DNA from: Chloroflexota bacterium
GTDB lineage: Bacteria > Chloroflexota > Anaerolineae > Anaerolineales > Anaerolineaceae
Direction: 5' to 3'
Assembly: GCA_023381565.1 (NCBI GenBank)
Contig: JAMCRR010000096.1
Location: 1 to 61,941, forward strand
DNA length: 61,941 nt
Below, in pieces: positions 54,798-61,941 of the stretch. Below the pieces are notes generated by a model. That model did no database searches. It was not told where the DNA came from and worked only from the letters and a program-made list of their open reading frames with translations. The translations under genes were made by a program, and so were the position numbers. Within the stretch, counting starts at the first letter, position 1; each line of letters starts with the position of its first letter.

Positions 54798-55643
54798 CTA
54801 TGGATTTGCAGTCGAAACGGCGATGAAACCAATGCCATTTGGACCAACGTGTGTGCCGATGACCGTGGTCACCTGGGCAATAATGGGCTGCTGCCGGATT
54901 TGAGCGGAAACCGATTCGAGCACCTGCCTAAGCTCATCTCGGTCGGCTAATTGAGTATATACGAGGGCTAGCTGCTCAATAGGACCCATGGCGTGCAGAT
55001 AACGAATCAGCTGAGCAAGTCCCTGGCTGCGACTTTTGAACAGCCCCAGACGCATAACCTGTCCCCGCTTGACCTCGATCATAACCTTCAGATTAAAGAA
55101 GTTACTCACTGCAGCCGTAGCCCAATTGATCCTTCCGCTGCGCCGAACATATTCGAGGGTATCGAGCAAAGCCAGAAACCGTACCCGCTGAGTGAGATTG
55201 GCGATCACGGAGAGGATATCGTCCATCGATAAGTTACGGGTGGCAGCCTCGGCAGCTGCAATAACCTGAAACCCCTGACCCAGTGTAACCAACCCGCTGT
55301 CCAGCACCTCAACGCGGTTTTTGAAGGATTGCGCGGCGAGGCGTGCCACATTGATCAGGCTCGATAAGGTTGCCGGGGGGTGGATCGAAATAATTTGAGT
55401 TGCGCCTGCCATGAACAACTTTTCGTAGATCTCCTGGAACATCCCCAATGATGCAGAAGAAGTGGTGGGGGGGTTCTCATACATGGGCAACCGCCGGTAA
55501 AACTCTTCCCTAGAGATGCCCTGACCATCGGCATACGCCTGATCGCCAATGACCAGCATCGCTGGGATGACCTCGATGTGATTTTTCTCGATCACTTCGG
55601 GAGGAAGATCGGCGGTGCTATCTGTGACAACCGCAATACTCAT
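54798..55643 (-). CDS. DegV family fatty-acid-binding protein (copy 2)
   Basis: 281 residues. VTDSTADLPPEVIEKNHIEVIPAMLVIGDQAY is the DegV N-terminus, followed by TTSSASLGMFQEIYEKL (the TSQPS-like fatty-acid head-group site reads TTSSAS) and SGLVTLGQGFQVIAAAEAA. FakB-type DegV proteins present a fatty acid to the FakA kinase for phosphorylation. This copy overlaps the stop of the other DegV gene by four bases (ATGA). Confidence 0.92.
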   Translation of the reverse strand: MSIAVVTDSTADLPPEVIEKNHIEVIPAMLVIGDQAYADGQGISREEFYRRLPMYENPPTTSSASLGMFQEIYEKLFMAGATQIISIHPPATLSSLINVARLAAQSFKNRVEVLDSGLVTLGQGFQVIAAAEAATRNLSMDDILSVIANLTQRVRFLALLDTLEYVRRSGRINWATAAVSNFFNLKVMIEVKRGQVMRLGLFKSRSQGLAQLIRYLHAMGPIEQLALVYTQLADRDELRQVLESVSAQIRQQPIIAQVTTVIGTHVGPNGIGFIAVSTANP

Positions 55644-56503
55644 CTTTCACTCTCATCGGGAATCTCGATGGCGAATAGCCCCAGGGTGTGTGGCCCAAAG
55701 AGAACTGTTAGCGGAAGCCCTAACGAATGTTCGCTAAACGGGGTTTTTGGGAACATCGCGGCAACGTGTTCGCGCAAAATACGCGCTTCATGAGTTATCG
55801 AGGGAAAACCTTGGACCAGCGCAATATGCGACAGGTCGCTGAACTCGTCGATAAACTCCTGGAAGTAATCCATGAGCTGGCGAAGATTACGGGCTTTTTC
55901 GATTGAGGTCAGGTGCCCATCTTCAAGGGTATAGATTGGGAGCAAATTCAGCATTTCCCCAACGATTGCCTGGGCCTGTCCGAGGAACCCGGAGTGATAC
56001 AGGTAGGTGAGCCCCGGGATACAGAAGACTGCGTAGACGTGGGGGATATACCCGCGTAAAATGCGCTCGATTTCAGTGGAGGGCAACCTTTTTGCGGCTG
56101 CATCTGCCGCAACTTGCACCAGGTACCCTAATCCCACCGATATCGACTGCGAATCGATCACCTGAACGGCTACTTTCCCGCGAACCATCTCCGCAGCTTC
56201 GATGGCGTTGGTGACAGCCGGAGAAAGGTTAGACGAGATCAGTACTGCGACGATTTCGTTATAATCCTGGCCGAGGGCGATAAATAGTTTACGGAAATCC
56301 TCAGAAGAGGGATGGATGATGACCGGGGTTTGTTCGGGAGTAATCGAGCTGGGAAAAGAAAAGGCTTTTGAATCCTTCCCTTCAGCCAGCAATTCACCAT
56401 TCACAACCACCTGAAGAGGAAGGATATGGGTCAGATTTCTCCCAGGGAAGATCGGTTTGGTAAACTGTGCAGAGCTGTCCGTTACGATACAAACCGAGCT
56501 CAT
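55640..56503 (-). CDS. DegV family fatty-acid-binding protein (copy 1)
   Basis: 287 residues. It starts IVTDSSAQFTKPIFPGRNLTHILPLQVVVNG. It has SSNLSPAVTNAIEAAEMV and DSQSISVGLGYLVQVAADAAA, with TYLYHSGFLGQAQAIVGEML in the C-terminal part. Similar fold to its neighbour but only distantly alike, implying a different acyl-chain preference. It begins 3 bases after the FakA-like gene. Confidence 0.9.
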   Translation of the reverse strand: MSSVCIVTDSSAQFTKPIFPGRNLTHILPLQVVVNGELLAEGKDSKAFSFPSSITPEQTPVIIHPSSEDFRKLFIALGQDYNEIVAVLISSNLSPAVTNAIEAAEMVRGKVAVQVIDSQSISVGLGYLVQVAADAAAKRLPSTEIERILRGYIPHVYAVFCIPGLTYLYHSGFLGQAQAIVGEMLNLLPIYTLEDGHLTSIEKARNLRQLMDYFQEFIDEFSDLSHIALVQGFPSITHEARILREHVAAMFPKTPFSEHSLGLPLTVLFGPHTLGLFAIEIPDESER

Positions 56504-56506
56504 AAG

Positions 56507-58192
56507 TCACTCGATGGCGATGATAAACTGGTAATAAGGTTGCCCGCCTTCATGTTCTTCGAGCTCTTGAGCGGGGTACACGGATTGGATTTTATCTTTG
56601 ATCACGTTCACTTCATGCACCGAGATGTTCTTACCATAGTACAGGGTGATGCGCTCCTTACTGGCTGTGTTTGCACGAGCCAGAAGGCCCAGGCAGGCTT
56701 CCTCCAGCGTGGGCGCTGAATAGACCAGCTTGCCGTTCAATAACGCGATGACCTCACCTTCGTGCACCTGGACCCCATTCATTTTTACCGATCGAGTGGC
56801 TGTAGTGATCTCGCCGGTATCGACATCTCTCAAAGCATCGGTCATCTGTTGGACCACATCTTCGAGATTACCATCGGGCGCCAGGCGCAGCATTGCCGCC
56901 AACCCCTGGGGAATACTGATTGAAGGAATAACAGCAACTTTCTTGACGGTGAGGCTGGTGGATGCCTGAGCTGCTAGAAGGATATTCTTATTGTTCGGCA
57001 ATATGATGATCTTGTCGGTGGGAAGATTCTCAAAAGATTTGAGGATCTCCTCCGTGCTTGGGTTCATTGTTTGACCGCCTTCGACAATTGCGTTTACACC
57101 CAGGCTGGCAAAGATACGCGATAAGCCCTGCCCGGGCGAAACGGCGACAACCGCAATCTGGCCTGATTCAAAAGGGACGAATTTTATTTTCTCAGCCGCT
57201 GCCGATGCTACCTCAGCCATCTGGCTGCGCAGGTTCTCGGTGCTGACCTTCATAACAGTGCCAACTTTAGCCACGTAATCGAAAGGGTCGTGGACTTTCT
57301 CGGTGGGGACGTGGATGTGCATGCGATAGATGCCGTCCCCTTCGCCAACCTGGATCGAGGTACCGATGTGAGAGAGCTCGTTATAAAAGCGATCTAGATC
57401 CAGCACGACCTGGGGTTTAAAGTCGATTACTACCTCATAATCCTGGCCAGGTTCAATTTCTTCAGCGGCATGCTCCAGGTTAATTGCAGCCAGGGGCTGA
57501 ACAGTCGTCGTAGGAGTATCCAGGGGTAATCCTTTCACGCTACGCAGCATGCCTTCGAGAATATAATACAACCCTTTCCCGCCGGCATCGACAACCCCCG
57601 CTGATTTCAAGATGGGCAGGAGGTCAGGGGTTTTTTTCACCGATTCATCGCCGGCTTCGACCACTTTTTCGAGGATAAATACCGGGTCTGGGTTAATTTG
57701 CTCGGCTTCTTGCGCGGCGATGGCGATATCTTTGGCGACCGTTAAGATCGTCCCTTCGACCGGGCGCACCACCCCTTTATACGCAGTGCCGCGACCTTCC
57801 ACCAGGGCAGCAACAAAGGTGTGCCCATCCATGGTTTCCAGATTATCCAGAGCACGTGCAAAGCCACGCCAGATTTGGGAAAGGATCACACCCGAATTGC
57901 CGCGCGCCCCCATTAATGAGCCTTGAGCTACCAGGTGAGCCATCTTTCCGATATTTTTTTCACCCGAGTTGGAAATCTCATTGAGCGCAGCCTGCATGGT
58001 CAAGACCATGTTGGTACCGGTATCACCATCCGGTACCGGGAATACGTTTAGCGCGTTAACCGTTTGTTGGTTGGTTTTCAACCAGTTTAAGGCAGCCTCA
58101 ACCAGTTCTTTTAGATCTTGCCCATCTAATGGAGGATGGTGGTATCCGCCTTGATTGGGATGGTTAGTTCGGGATGGTTTTTTTACACTCAT
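56507..58192 (-). CDS. FakA-like DAK2-domain fatty acid kinase
   Basis: 561 residues. The N-terminal DhaL/DAK2 ATP-binding domain shows ALNVFPVPDGDTGTNMVLTMQAAL (the Asp cluster binding Mg-ATP), GARGNSGVILSQIWRGFA and AGVVDAGGKGLYYILEGML. A middle domain and a C-terminal DegV/DhaK-like domain (IVEGGQTMNPSTEEILKSFENLP, ILPNNKNILLAAQAS) follow, as in B. subtilis YloV and S. aureus FakA. It phosphorylates fatty acids bound by FakB. The two DegV genes follow directly, so a complete Fak system is encoded. Confidence 0.93.
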   Translation of the reverse strand: MSVKKPSRTNHPNQGGYHHPPLDGQDLKELVEAALNWLKTNQQTVNALNVFPVPDGDTGTNMVLTMQAALNEISNSGEKNIGKMAHLVAQGSLMGARGNSGVILSQIWRGFARALDNLETMDGHTFVAALVEGRGTAYKGVVRPVEGTILTVAKDIAIAAQEAEQINPDPVFILEKVVEAGDESVKKTPDLLPILKSAGVVDAGGKGLYYILEGMLRSVKGLPLDTPTTTVQPLAAINLEHAAEEIEPGQDYEVVIDFKPQVVLDLDRFYNELSHIGTSIQVGEGDGIYRMHIHVPTEKVHDPFDYVAKVGTVMKVSTENLRSQMAEVASAAAEKIKFVPFESGQIAVVAVSPGQGLSRIFASLGVNAIVEGGQTMNPSTEEILKSFENLPTDKIIILPNNKNILLAAQASTSLTVKKVAVIPSISIPQGLAAMLRLAPDGNLEDVVQQMTDALRDVDTGEITTATRSVKMNGVQVHEGEVIALLNGKLVYSAPTLEEACLGLLARANTASKERITLYYGKNISVHEVNVIKDKIQSVYPAQELEEHEGGQPYYQFIIAIE

Positions 58193-58249
58193 AAGGCTCC
58201 TGTAAACTCGGCGCGAGAAAAATCCATTGTGGTCATGTGAGCTCAGGAC

Positions 58250-58609
58250 TCAATCGACGTTACTGATCCGTAAACCCCGAACGTGTACGTTGACTTTGTC
58301 TACCGGTGTGCTCATTGCTTTCTCAACCTGATAGCGGACAGTTTCGGCCATGCTGGCCGTTACCGTCTGAATACGAGTTCCATACTCGACGATGACGTAT
58401 AGATTGATGACAATCTTCTGGCCATCGTATTGGATGTCCACTCCAAGGGAGGGGTCTTTCACCAGCGCGTGCGCCAATCCTTCGGCGAAGTTCTTCGCGG
58501 CTAACCCCACGATACCATAGGAAGACAATGCCGCCTGGCATGCAATTGTTGCAATGGCGCGGTGTGAAACGTAGATGGTCCCAAGTGGGTTGGTTCCGTC
58601 CTCATTCAT
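58250..58609 (-). CDS. Asp23/Gls24 family protein (YloU-like)
   Basis: 119 residues. GTIYVSHRAIATIACQAALSSYGIVGLA and VIVEYGTRIQTVTASMAETVRYQVEKAMSTPVDKVNVHVRGLRI are the family hallmarks. The homologue YloU lies upstream of yloV (fakA) in B. subtilis, the same order as here (58-base gap). Asp23-like proteins link to the membrane and cell-envelope stress; exact role unknown. It diverges from rpmB. Confidence 0.93.
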   Translation of the reverse strand: MNEDGTNPLGTIYVSHRAIATIACQAALSSYGIVGLAAKNFAEGLAHALVKDPSLGVDIQYDGQKIVINLYVIVEYGTRIQTVTASMAETVRYQVEKAMSTPVDKVNVHVRGLRISNVD

Positions 58610-58637
58610 AGTTGCCCCTTTATATAAACGTCACTCA

Positions 58638-58666
58638 TTGAAAATCGATGCGAGATATGGTAAAAT
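58638..58666 (+). promoter_or_regulatory. promoter of rpmB
   Basis: -35 TTGAAA (58638-58643), 17 bp, -10 TAAAAT (58661-58666), about 75 bases before the rpmB ATG. A second TATAAT (58706-58711) lies closer and could give a shorter leader. Confidence 0.6.
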
Positions 58667-58740
58667 TCCTGGCTGTTGGTTTGAGGCATATATCGAGAGA
58701 GAAATTATAATAGCAATTATGGCCGGGAAAGGAAGTAGAT

Positions 58741-58923
58741 ATGGCAATTTGTGAAGCATGTGGTAAAAAAACCAGTTTTGGTCATAACCGAAGTTTCTCA
58801 CAACGAGCGACGAACCGGAAATTCCACCCGAACCTGCAGAAAGTCACCGTGATGGTCGGGGGGCGTAAAGTACGGAAAGTCCTATGCGCGAAGTGTATCC
58901 GCACGTTAGTGAAAACCGTATAA
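58741..58923 (+). CDS. rpmB: 50S ribosomal protein L28, zinc-binding form
   Basis: 60 residues. It opens MAICEACGKKTSFGHNRSFS with C-x2-C, and near the end has VLCAKCIRTL with a second C-x2-C, giving the four-cysteine zinc form of L28. KFHPNLQKVTV is typical. AAAGGAAG precedes the ATG. It is a single plus-strand gene between minus-strand operons, divergent from the Asp23 gene, as in Firmicutes. Confidence 0.96.
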   Translation: MAICEACGKKTSFGHNRSFSQRATNRKFHPNLQKVTVMVGGRKVRKVLCAKCIRTLVKTV

Positions 58924-58973
58924 TCAGTGTCAAAGTTCTATACAAGAGTCGCGGCGCAGGCCGTGATTTTTGT

Positions 58974-59636
58974 TTAAGCAGGAATCGCACGCCGCAGCGC
59001 CTGAACCCCCGCGGCGATCCCTTGGGAGTGCTTAAAAATCGCCGTAGCGGCCACGAAGGCTCTTGCGCCAGCCGCGTAGGTCTCTGGCAGGGTGGTATGC
59101 GAGATGCCGCCGTCAACCTCTAACCAGGCTTCGGATTGAATAGCGTCGAGCATCTGTCGAATCTGGCGGATCTTAGGGGTAACATCAGGCAAAAACTCCT
59201 GACCTGAAAAGCCAGGGTTGACGGTCATCACCAGAACGAGGTCGACCAGGTGTAAGACAGCCGAAATGCTCTCGGCTGGGGTGCCCGGATTCAACACCAC
59301 ACCAGCCTTACATCCCAATTCATGGATATTTTGGATAGTCCTGTGGAGATGGGGGCAGGTTTCAACGTGCACAGAGAGCAGACTTGCTCCTGCAGCTGCA
59401 AAGCTTTCCAAATGGCGCTCTGGCGTGATCGTCATCAGGTGAGCTTCGATGGGGAGAGAGGTGATTCGTCGGCAGGTCTCGACGATAAACGGCCCCATGG
59501 TGATATTGGGGACAAACTGTCCATCCATAACGTCGACATGTATCCAGTCGACGCCTGCAGTCTGAGCTTCGTCAATTTGTTTTCCCAGGCGGGACCAATC
59601 AGCCGATAAAATTGAGGCAGAAATTATGGCAGTCAT
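58974..59636 (-). CDS. rpe: ribulose-phosphate 3-epimerase
   Basis: 220 residues, a complete TIM barrel. IISASILSADWSRLGKQI, WIHVDVMDGQFVPNITMGPFIV (metal His and catalytic Asp), IEAHLMTITPERH, LVLVMTVNPGFSGQEFLPDVTPKIRQIRQML and LEVDGGI are signatures. It interconverts ribulose 5-phosphate and xylulose 5-phosphate in the pentose phosphate pathway. It starts 3 bases after the Ser/Thr kinase stop, so the two are coupled. Confidence 0.96.
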   Translation of the reverse strand: MTAIISASILSADWSRLGKQIDEAQTAGVDWIHVDVMDGQFVPNITMGPFIVETCRRITSLPIEAHLMTITPERHLESFAAAGASLLSVHVETCPHLHRTIQNIHELGCKAGVVLNPGTPAESISAVLHLVDLVLVMTVNPGFSGQEFLPDVTPKIRQIRQMLDAIQSEAWLEVDGGISHTTLPETYAAGARAFVAATAIFKHSQGIAAGVQALRRAIPA

Positions 59637-59639
59637 TGA

Positions 59640-60680
59640 TCAGTGTCCAACAGGGTTTAAATAAAACCAGATCGCCAGCCAATAGGGGATCAATCCGCCG
59701 ACGGCTAAAACGGCGAGGAGCCCGAGACCGATAGATATCCAATCGATATCGAAGACATGATCTTCGAGCGGTAAGTCGAATGCCGCGGTTTTCATTTCGG
59801 GTAAACCTGCCGGCTGGGTGGAAGTTAGACCGGTCTGGGGCTGCGCCACGGGGTTTTCATACTGCTGCCGGAAGCTGAGCAACACCCTGCCTAATTGATC
59901 TGCAGTCCGGTAGCGAGCGGAAGGCTCTTTGGATAGCACCTTCAGAGTAATTTGCTCGAGGGGCGCCGGAATTTCAGGGTTGATTGACCTGGGTGGGGGA
60001 GGCAAGGCCACGCGGTGAAGCCGGGCAAGCTCTGCCGGTGAATCGGCGTCGAAAGGAAGCTGGCCGGTAAGCAGTTCGTAAAGGATAACCCCCAGAGAAT
60101 AGACGTCCGAGGCTGGGGATGGAGCGTCCCCCGAGGCTTGCTCTGGGGAGAAATATTGAGGAGAACCCCAGACCACGTCGGTTTTTTCGTCAGGCTGAAT
60201 AGAAGCCAAAGCCCGAGCGATGCCGAAATCGGTGACTTTGAGGCGCATATCGTTGGAGACCAGCATGTTGTGGGGTTTAACATCGCAGTGGACAATCCCG
60301 GCTCTATGCGCATAGCCAATGCCGGCGCAGGCCTGGATAATCAGAGACAGAGTCTCCGACAAAGAGAATGTGCCTCGCTGGTCCATCAAAGTTTTGAGGT
60401 CAACGCCCGGATTGTACTCCATAACAATAAACAAGCGATCGGCATCTAATCCAAAGTCGTGAACCGTGACAATATTTGGATGAGATAAATTGGCAGCCGC
60501 GCGCGCCTCCTGGCGGAAATGCTCGCGAAAGTCTTCATCGCGGGAGTAATCCTCGCGCAGGACCTTGATTGCTACCTGACGCTCGAGCATTAAATCGCGA
60601 GCGCGGTAAACCAAGGCCATTCCCCCTTTTCCCAGAGGTTCCAGCAATTGATAACGATTGTTTAAAAGGGGTATTTCCAC
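59640..60680 (-). CDS. membrane-anchored Ser/Thr protein kinase (non-RD)
   Basis: 346 residues from GTG 60680. Hanks-type kinase domain (about 9-270): glycine loop LGKGGMALVYRA, VAIK lysine, EARAAANLSHPNIV, catalytic loop HCDVKPHNML, DFG in VTDFGIARAL, SPEQ in place of APE, and DVYSLGVILYELLTG. The catalytic loop has Cys before Asp (HCD) instead of Arg, making it a non-RD kinase whose activation-loop control may differ. A linker of about 45 residues leads to one C-terminal membrane helix (SIGLGLLAVLAVGGLIPYWLAI) with a very short outer tail and no PASTA repeats. It is coupled to rpe. Confidence 0.93.
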   Translation of the reverse strand: MEIPLLNNRYQLLEPLGKGGMALVYRARDLMLERQVAIKVLREDYSRDEDFREHFRQEARAAANLSHPNIVTVHDFGLDADRLFIVMEYNPGVDLKTLMDQRGTFSLSETLSLIIQACAGIGYAHRAGIVHCDVKPHNMLVSNDMRLKVTDFGIARALASIQPDEKTDVVWGSPQYFSPEQASGDAPSPASDVYSLGVILYELLTGQLPFDADSPAELARLHRVALPPPPRSINPEIPAPLEQITLKVLSKEPSARYRTADQLGRVLLSFRQQYENPVAQPQTGLTSTQPAGLPEMKTAAFDLPLEDHVFDIDWISIGLGLLAVLAVGGLIPYWLAIWFYLNPVGH

Positions 60681-60798
60681 TGGCTCAGCATCCCCTGCAG
60701 ATTATATCATAACGAGTCGGGTTCGATTTCCATAAGATATAATTGCTGCATAGAGGATATAGTGCTGAAACCGAAACAAAGACGGTGCCACCGAAAAA

Positions 60799-61893
60799 TT
60801 GGTAACCTTCGTGAAAACTTTCCTGACCTCTCTCGTTAAAAATCCCCTTGCTGTGCTTCTCCTGGCTTTGCCCCTGGCGCTTGCGGCCGAGTTGGCGAAT
60901 TTGCCGCCGATCTGGGTATTTATTTTCTCTGCTGTAGGGGTGATCCCCATGGCAGGGTACATCGGCGAGGCAACCGAGGTCCTGGCAACGATTGCCGGCC
61001 CGCGGGTTGGAGGCTTGTTAAACGCTACCCTGGGAAACGCGGCAGAGCTAATCATCACCCTGGTGGCGATCAGAGCCGGGCTGCTCGATCTGGTGAAAGC
61101 CTCAATCACCGGGTCGATTATTGGCAACCTGTTATTAGTCATGGGGTTTTCCATGGTCGTGGGTGGTCTCAAACATGGGCTACAAACATTTGACCGGCGG
61201 CACGTGGGCAATAACACCACTCTGCTGGCGATTTCCGCGCTGGCGCTTGCTATCCCATCCATTTTCAGCCAGTCTGACACCGGCGAAATCAACCCAACCG
61301 TGGAGGCACTCAGTTTAGGCGTAGCTTTGGTGATGATCGTATTATATGCAACTGGGATGTATTACAGCCTGCGTATCGCACGCAGCCCAATCACTTACAG
61401 TCCCGTCCCCAATAATCAAGTAAAGCCCGCCTGGTCTCTGAAAACGACCGTCATCGTGTTGGCGATTGCAACTGCCGCCGTAGTCTGGCTGAGCGAGCTT
61501 CTGGTTGGCGCGATTGAACCCGTGGTTGCCGATCTAGGGGTCTCTGAGTTCTTTCTTGGCATCATTCTTGTTCCTATCGTGGGTAATGCAGCCGAGCACC
61601 TGGTGGCTGTCCAGGTGGCCTACCGAAACCACATGGAGCTAAGTGTGGAAATTGCGATATCTTCCAGCCTGCAGATTGCGCTTTTTGTGGCGCCGGTCCT
61701 GGTGTTTGTCAGCCTAGGATTGGGACACCCGTTGACGCTGGTATTCAACGTTTTCGAACTGATTGCATTAGGCGCAGCTGTGCTGATCGCGGCTCTGGTT
61801 TCGGCAGATGGAGAATCGAACTGGCTCGAGGGGGCTGCCCTTCTGGCTGTTTATTTGATCCTTGGCCTGGCGTTTTATCTGATGAGGACGTAA
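60799..61893 (+). CDS. Ca2+/H+ antiporter, CaxA/ChaA type
   Basis: 364 residues from TTG 60799, or GTG 60811; neither has a strong ribosome site. About eleven helices are predicted. The duplicated CaCA alpha repeats are GEATEVLATIAGPRVGGLLNATLGNAAELIITLVA (first half) and ILVPIVGNAAEHLVAVQVAYRNHMELSVEIAISSSLQIALFVAPVLV (second half), with the key Glu in GNAAE in both. It exchanges calcium for protons at the membrane. A short divergent promoter region lies between it and the kinase gene. Confidence 0.93.
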   Translation: MVTFVKTFLTSLVKNPLAVLLLALPLALAAELANLPPIWVFIFSAVGVIPMAGYIGEATEVLATIAGPRVGGLLNATLGNAAELIITLVAIRAGLLDLVKASITGSIIGNLLLVMGFSMVVGGLKHGLQTFDRRHVGNNTTLLAISALALAIPSIFSQSDTGEINPTVEALSLGVALVMIVLYATGMYYSLRIARSPITYSPVPNNQVKPAWSLKTTVIVLAIATAAVVWLSELLVGAIEPVVADLGVSEFFLGIILVPIVGNAAEHLVAVQVAYRNHMELSVEIAISSSLQIALFVAPVLVFVSLGLGHPLTLVFNVFELIALGAAVLIAALVSADGESNWLEGAALLAVYLILGLAFYLMRT

Positions 61894-61941
61894 ATGAACA
61901 ATCCCTCGGCATGGAAAGGTTTTTTTTCGTGGAAAGTGCTT
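61894..61941 (+). CDS. start of an unidentified gene (partial)
   Basis: An ATG directly follows the antiporter stop (TAAATG), opening a frame of 16 codons (MNNPSAWKGFFSWKVL) to the window edge. Position immediately after a stop suggests coupled translation. Too little is visible to assign a function. Confidence 0.45.
   Translation, partial: MNNPSAWKGFFSWKVL

Overview
The window reads as a gene-dense bacterial chromosome segment of moderate GC (roughly 50-55% by eye). I infer a member of the Chloroflexota, most likely class Anaerolineae. The reasons are the combination of a monoderm-style surface system (sortases plus an IPVTG-anchored Thr/Pro-stalk protein), an F-type ATP synthase operon starting at the alpha subunit, radical-SAM proteins of the TIGR03960/TIGR03936 type, and a Firmicutes-like rpe / rpmB / yloU / fakA / recG block. 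No rRNA, CRISPR array, phage, insertion sequence or replication origin is visible.

Layout. 1-3920 (minus strand) is a compact operon. It encodes a small zinc-ribbon membrane protein, a DUF2207-like secreted/membrane protein ending in a striking Cys-Ala tail, and two tandem PqqD-domain radical SAM proteins, the second cut by the window edge. This is my best candidate for an undescribed modification system. 4075-7856 (plus) holds ligA, an RlmI-type rRNA methyltransferase and an RDD membrane protein. 7878-9186 (minus) holds a beta-lactamase-fold serine hydrolase and tmRNA. 9267-13850 (plus) is an ABC ATPase / FtsX permease / CrtC-AttH lipocalin-like operon, followed by a phosphofructokinase.

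15200-22980 (minus) is a LacI-controlled sugar-uptake operon: lacI, solute-binding lipoprotein, two permeases, M19 dipeptidase, GH172/DUF2961 glycoside hydrolase and a divergent M19 homologue. A consensus promoter and two LacI-type operators precede it. Upstream on the same strand, 23012-25099 encodes an RbsD-type mutarotase, a tandem nucleotidyltransferase with one dead domain, and a compact GHMP-type kinase. Together these look like a sugar-activation pathway. tRNA-Val(UAC) lies just upstream.

25342-30639 holds a FAH-family hydrolase, a cold-shock protein with a long leader, a structured RNA with its own promoter and terminator, an orphan OmpR-type response regulator, a repeat-rich surface protein, its sortase, and a convergent second sortase-like gene. 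30882-33518 is yebC-ruvC-rRNA methyltransferase-ruvA. 33802-40168 is atpA-atpG-atpD-atpC-mreB plus a membrane protein of unknown function. 40237-44075 carries rex, a CocE-type hydrolase, an M50 site-2 protease and tRNA-Arg(CCG).

44149-51098 holds the DUF2344 / B12-binding radical SAM pair, a DUF503 protein, folC and lon. 51156-60680 holds a coiled-coil protein, coaD, recG, two DegV proteins, a FakA-like DAK2 protein, an Asp23 protein, rpmB, rpe and a Ser/Thr kinase. A Ca2+/H+ antiporter and the first 16 codons of another gene close the window.

All calls come from reading the sequence. Family names reflect recognised motifs, not database searches.
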